Source of the DNA: Bacteroidales bacterium
GTDB lineage: Bacteria; Bacteroidota; Bacteroidia; Bacteroidales; UBA932
DNA: 33,675 bases
Direction of reading: 5' to 3'
Assembly (NCBI GenBank): GCA_004552615.1
Contig: SFNZ01000010.1
Location: 1 to 33,675 of the forward strand
A program made the translations under genes and the position numbers. Position 1 is the first letter of the stretch. Each line of letters begins with the position of its first letter. Positions 33,155 through 33,675 of this stretch are shown piece by piece. Under the pieces are notes generated by a model. The model was not told the origin of the DNA. It saw only the letters and a program-made list of their open reading frames with translations, and made no database searches.

Positions 33155-33602
33155 GGCCTTACGGCCTTAGGGCTTTTCCGATTCCAGCCCTCCCTCTCAG
33201 GGATTTGGACCTTCGGTCCACATCCCTGCCCCGCCTGCGGCGGGGCGTTGATTCAGGGATTTGCCGCACACAGTGCGCCACATCCCTTTCCGCTCGCCGC
33301 GGAGGCCCTTGCAAACAATTTGAAGCTCTAGGCCTTACGGCCTTAGGGCTTTTCCGATTCCAGCCCTCCCTCTCAGGGATTTGGACCTTCGGTCCACATC
33401 CCTGCCCCGCCTGCGGCGGGGCGTTGCTTCAGGGATTTGCCGCACACAGTGCGCCACATCCCTTTCCGCTCGCCGCGGAGGCCCTTGCAAACAATTTGAA
33501 GCTCTAGGCCTTGCGGCCTTTGGGCTTTTCCGATTCCAGCCCTCCCTCTCAGGGATTTGGACCTTCGGTCCACATCCCTGCCCCGCCTGCGGCGGGGCGT
33601 TG
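33155..33602. repeat. Tandem 176-bp hairpin-rich repeat, about 2.5 copies
   Basis: Copies are 33155-33330, 33331-33506 and a partial 33507-33602. Copies 1 and 2 differ at one base (A33251, C33427). Copy 3 starts with two substitutions and stops after the GGGGCGTTG. Each full unit carries GGCCTTACGGCC, a long hairpin (33198-33228 in copy 1), CCCCGCCTGCGGCGGGG (33229-33245) and a second AGGGAT/ATCCCT hairpin (33255-33287). Translations in any frame give only repeat-derived peptides. 33036-33154 holds nothing I recognise. Confidence 0.9.
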
Positions 33603-33663
33603 CAAATGAAAAAAGAAAATCAGCGCTCGAGCAAGCTCGGCGCTGATTTTCTTTTTTTATTTG
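33603..33663. terminator. Large palindromic bidirectional terminator
   Basis: Arms 33609-33626 and 33640-33657 pair perfectly over 18 bp. An inner CGAGC/GCTCG stem with an AA loop and outer CAAAT/ATTTG bases extend the palindrome to 33603-33663. A-rich and T-rich flanks give a U-run in either direction. It follows directly on the third repeat copy. Confidence 0.85.
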
Positions 33664-33675
33664 CGGAGAGGGAGG

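Noticed and set aside
33143..33573. ORFs across the 176-bp repeat
   Set aside because: Open frames arise from the GC-rich repeat on both strands and repeat with the same period; no protein character.
33155..33602. CRISPR array
   Set aside because: Repeat units are 176 bp and contiguous, with no unique spacers and no cas genes.

Overview
The window looks like a chromosomal segment of a gut-type Bacteroidales bacterium (Bacteroidota). Evidence read from the sequence: a SusC/SusD pair, many Sec/lipoprotein signal peptides, a type IX secretion (T9SS) C-terminal sorting domain, a PorV/PorQ-like barrel, a GH29 fucosidase, and repeated matches to the Bacteroidota promoter -7 box TAnnTTTG upstream of genes. 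Most of the window is moderately GC-rich; about 31.69-33.04 kb is visibly AT-rich and looks imported.

Layout. 1-1092: 3' part of apolipoprotein N-acyltransferase (lnt). 1093-1890: no convincing gene, but nested short repeats, a 107-bp tandem duplication and a strong hairpin next to tRNA-Leu(UAG) on the minus strand. 2186-5945: an orphan methyltransferase-fold protein and a large surface lipoprotein with a transglutaminase-like domain; cutC converges on it. 6825-9387: a PurL/AIR-synthase-like protein paired with a PIN-PhoH ATPase.

9398-21908 is the centrepiece: a tightly packed seven-gene minus-strand unit. In transcription order it encodes a fibronectin-like lipoprotein, a SusC-type TonB-dependent transporter, a SusD lipoprotein, a small beta-rich lipoprotein, a subtilisin-family protease with a T9SS sorting domain, a PorV/PorQ-like barrel, and a lipoprotein with a FISUMP-like domain. 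It has no glycan-degrading enzyme, so I infer a protein/peptide-foraging locus (binding, cleavage and TonB-driven uptake) rather than a polysaccharide utilization locus.

22068-24794: pyruvate phosphate dikinase with a clear promoter and terminator. 24846-25521: a HigB/HigA toxin-antitoxin pair with an inverted-repeat operator over its promoter. 25769-29070: a cell-wall/envelope unit (LysM glucosaminidase, MltG, SGNH hydrolase). 29151-29423: an internally deleted Na+/Ca2+ exchanger remnant. 29464-30900: a GH29 alpha-L-fucosidase lipoprotein.

30952-33035 is a decayed and acquired stretch: a metallophosphoesterase pseudogene cut off at its 5' end, an AT-rich nuclease-toxin-like remnant interrupted by one in-frame stop, and an intact-looking toxin/XRE-antitoxin pair. 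The window ends in 2.5 copies of a 176-bp hairpin-rich repeat and a 61-bp palindromic terminator.
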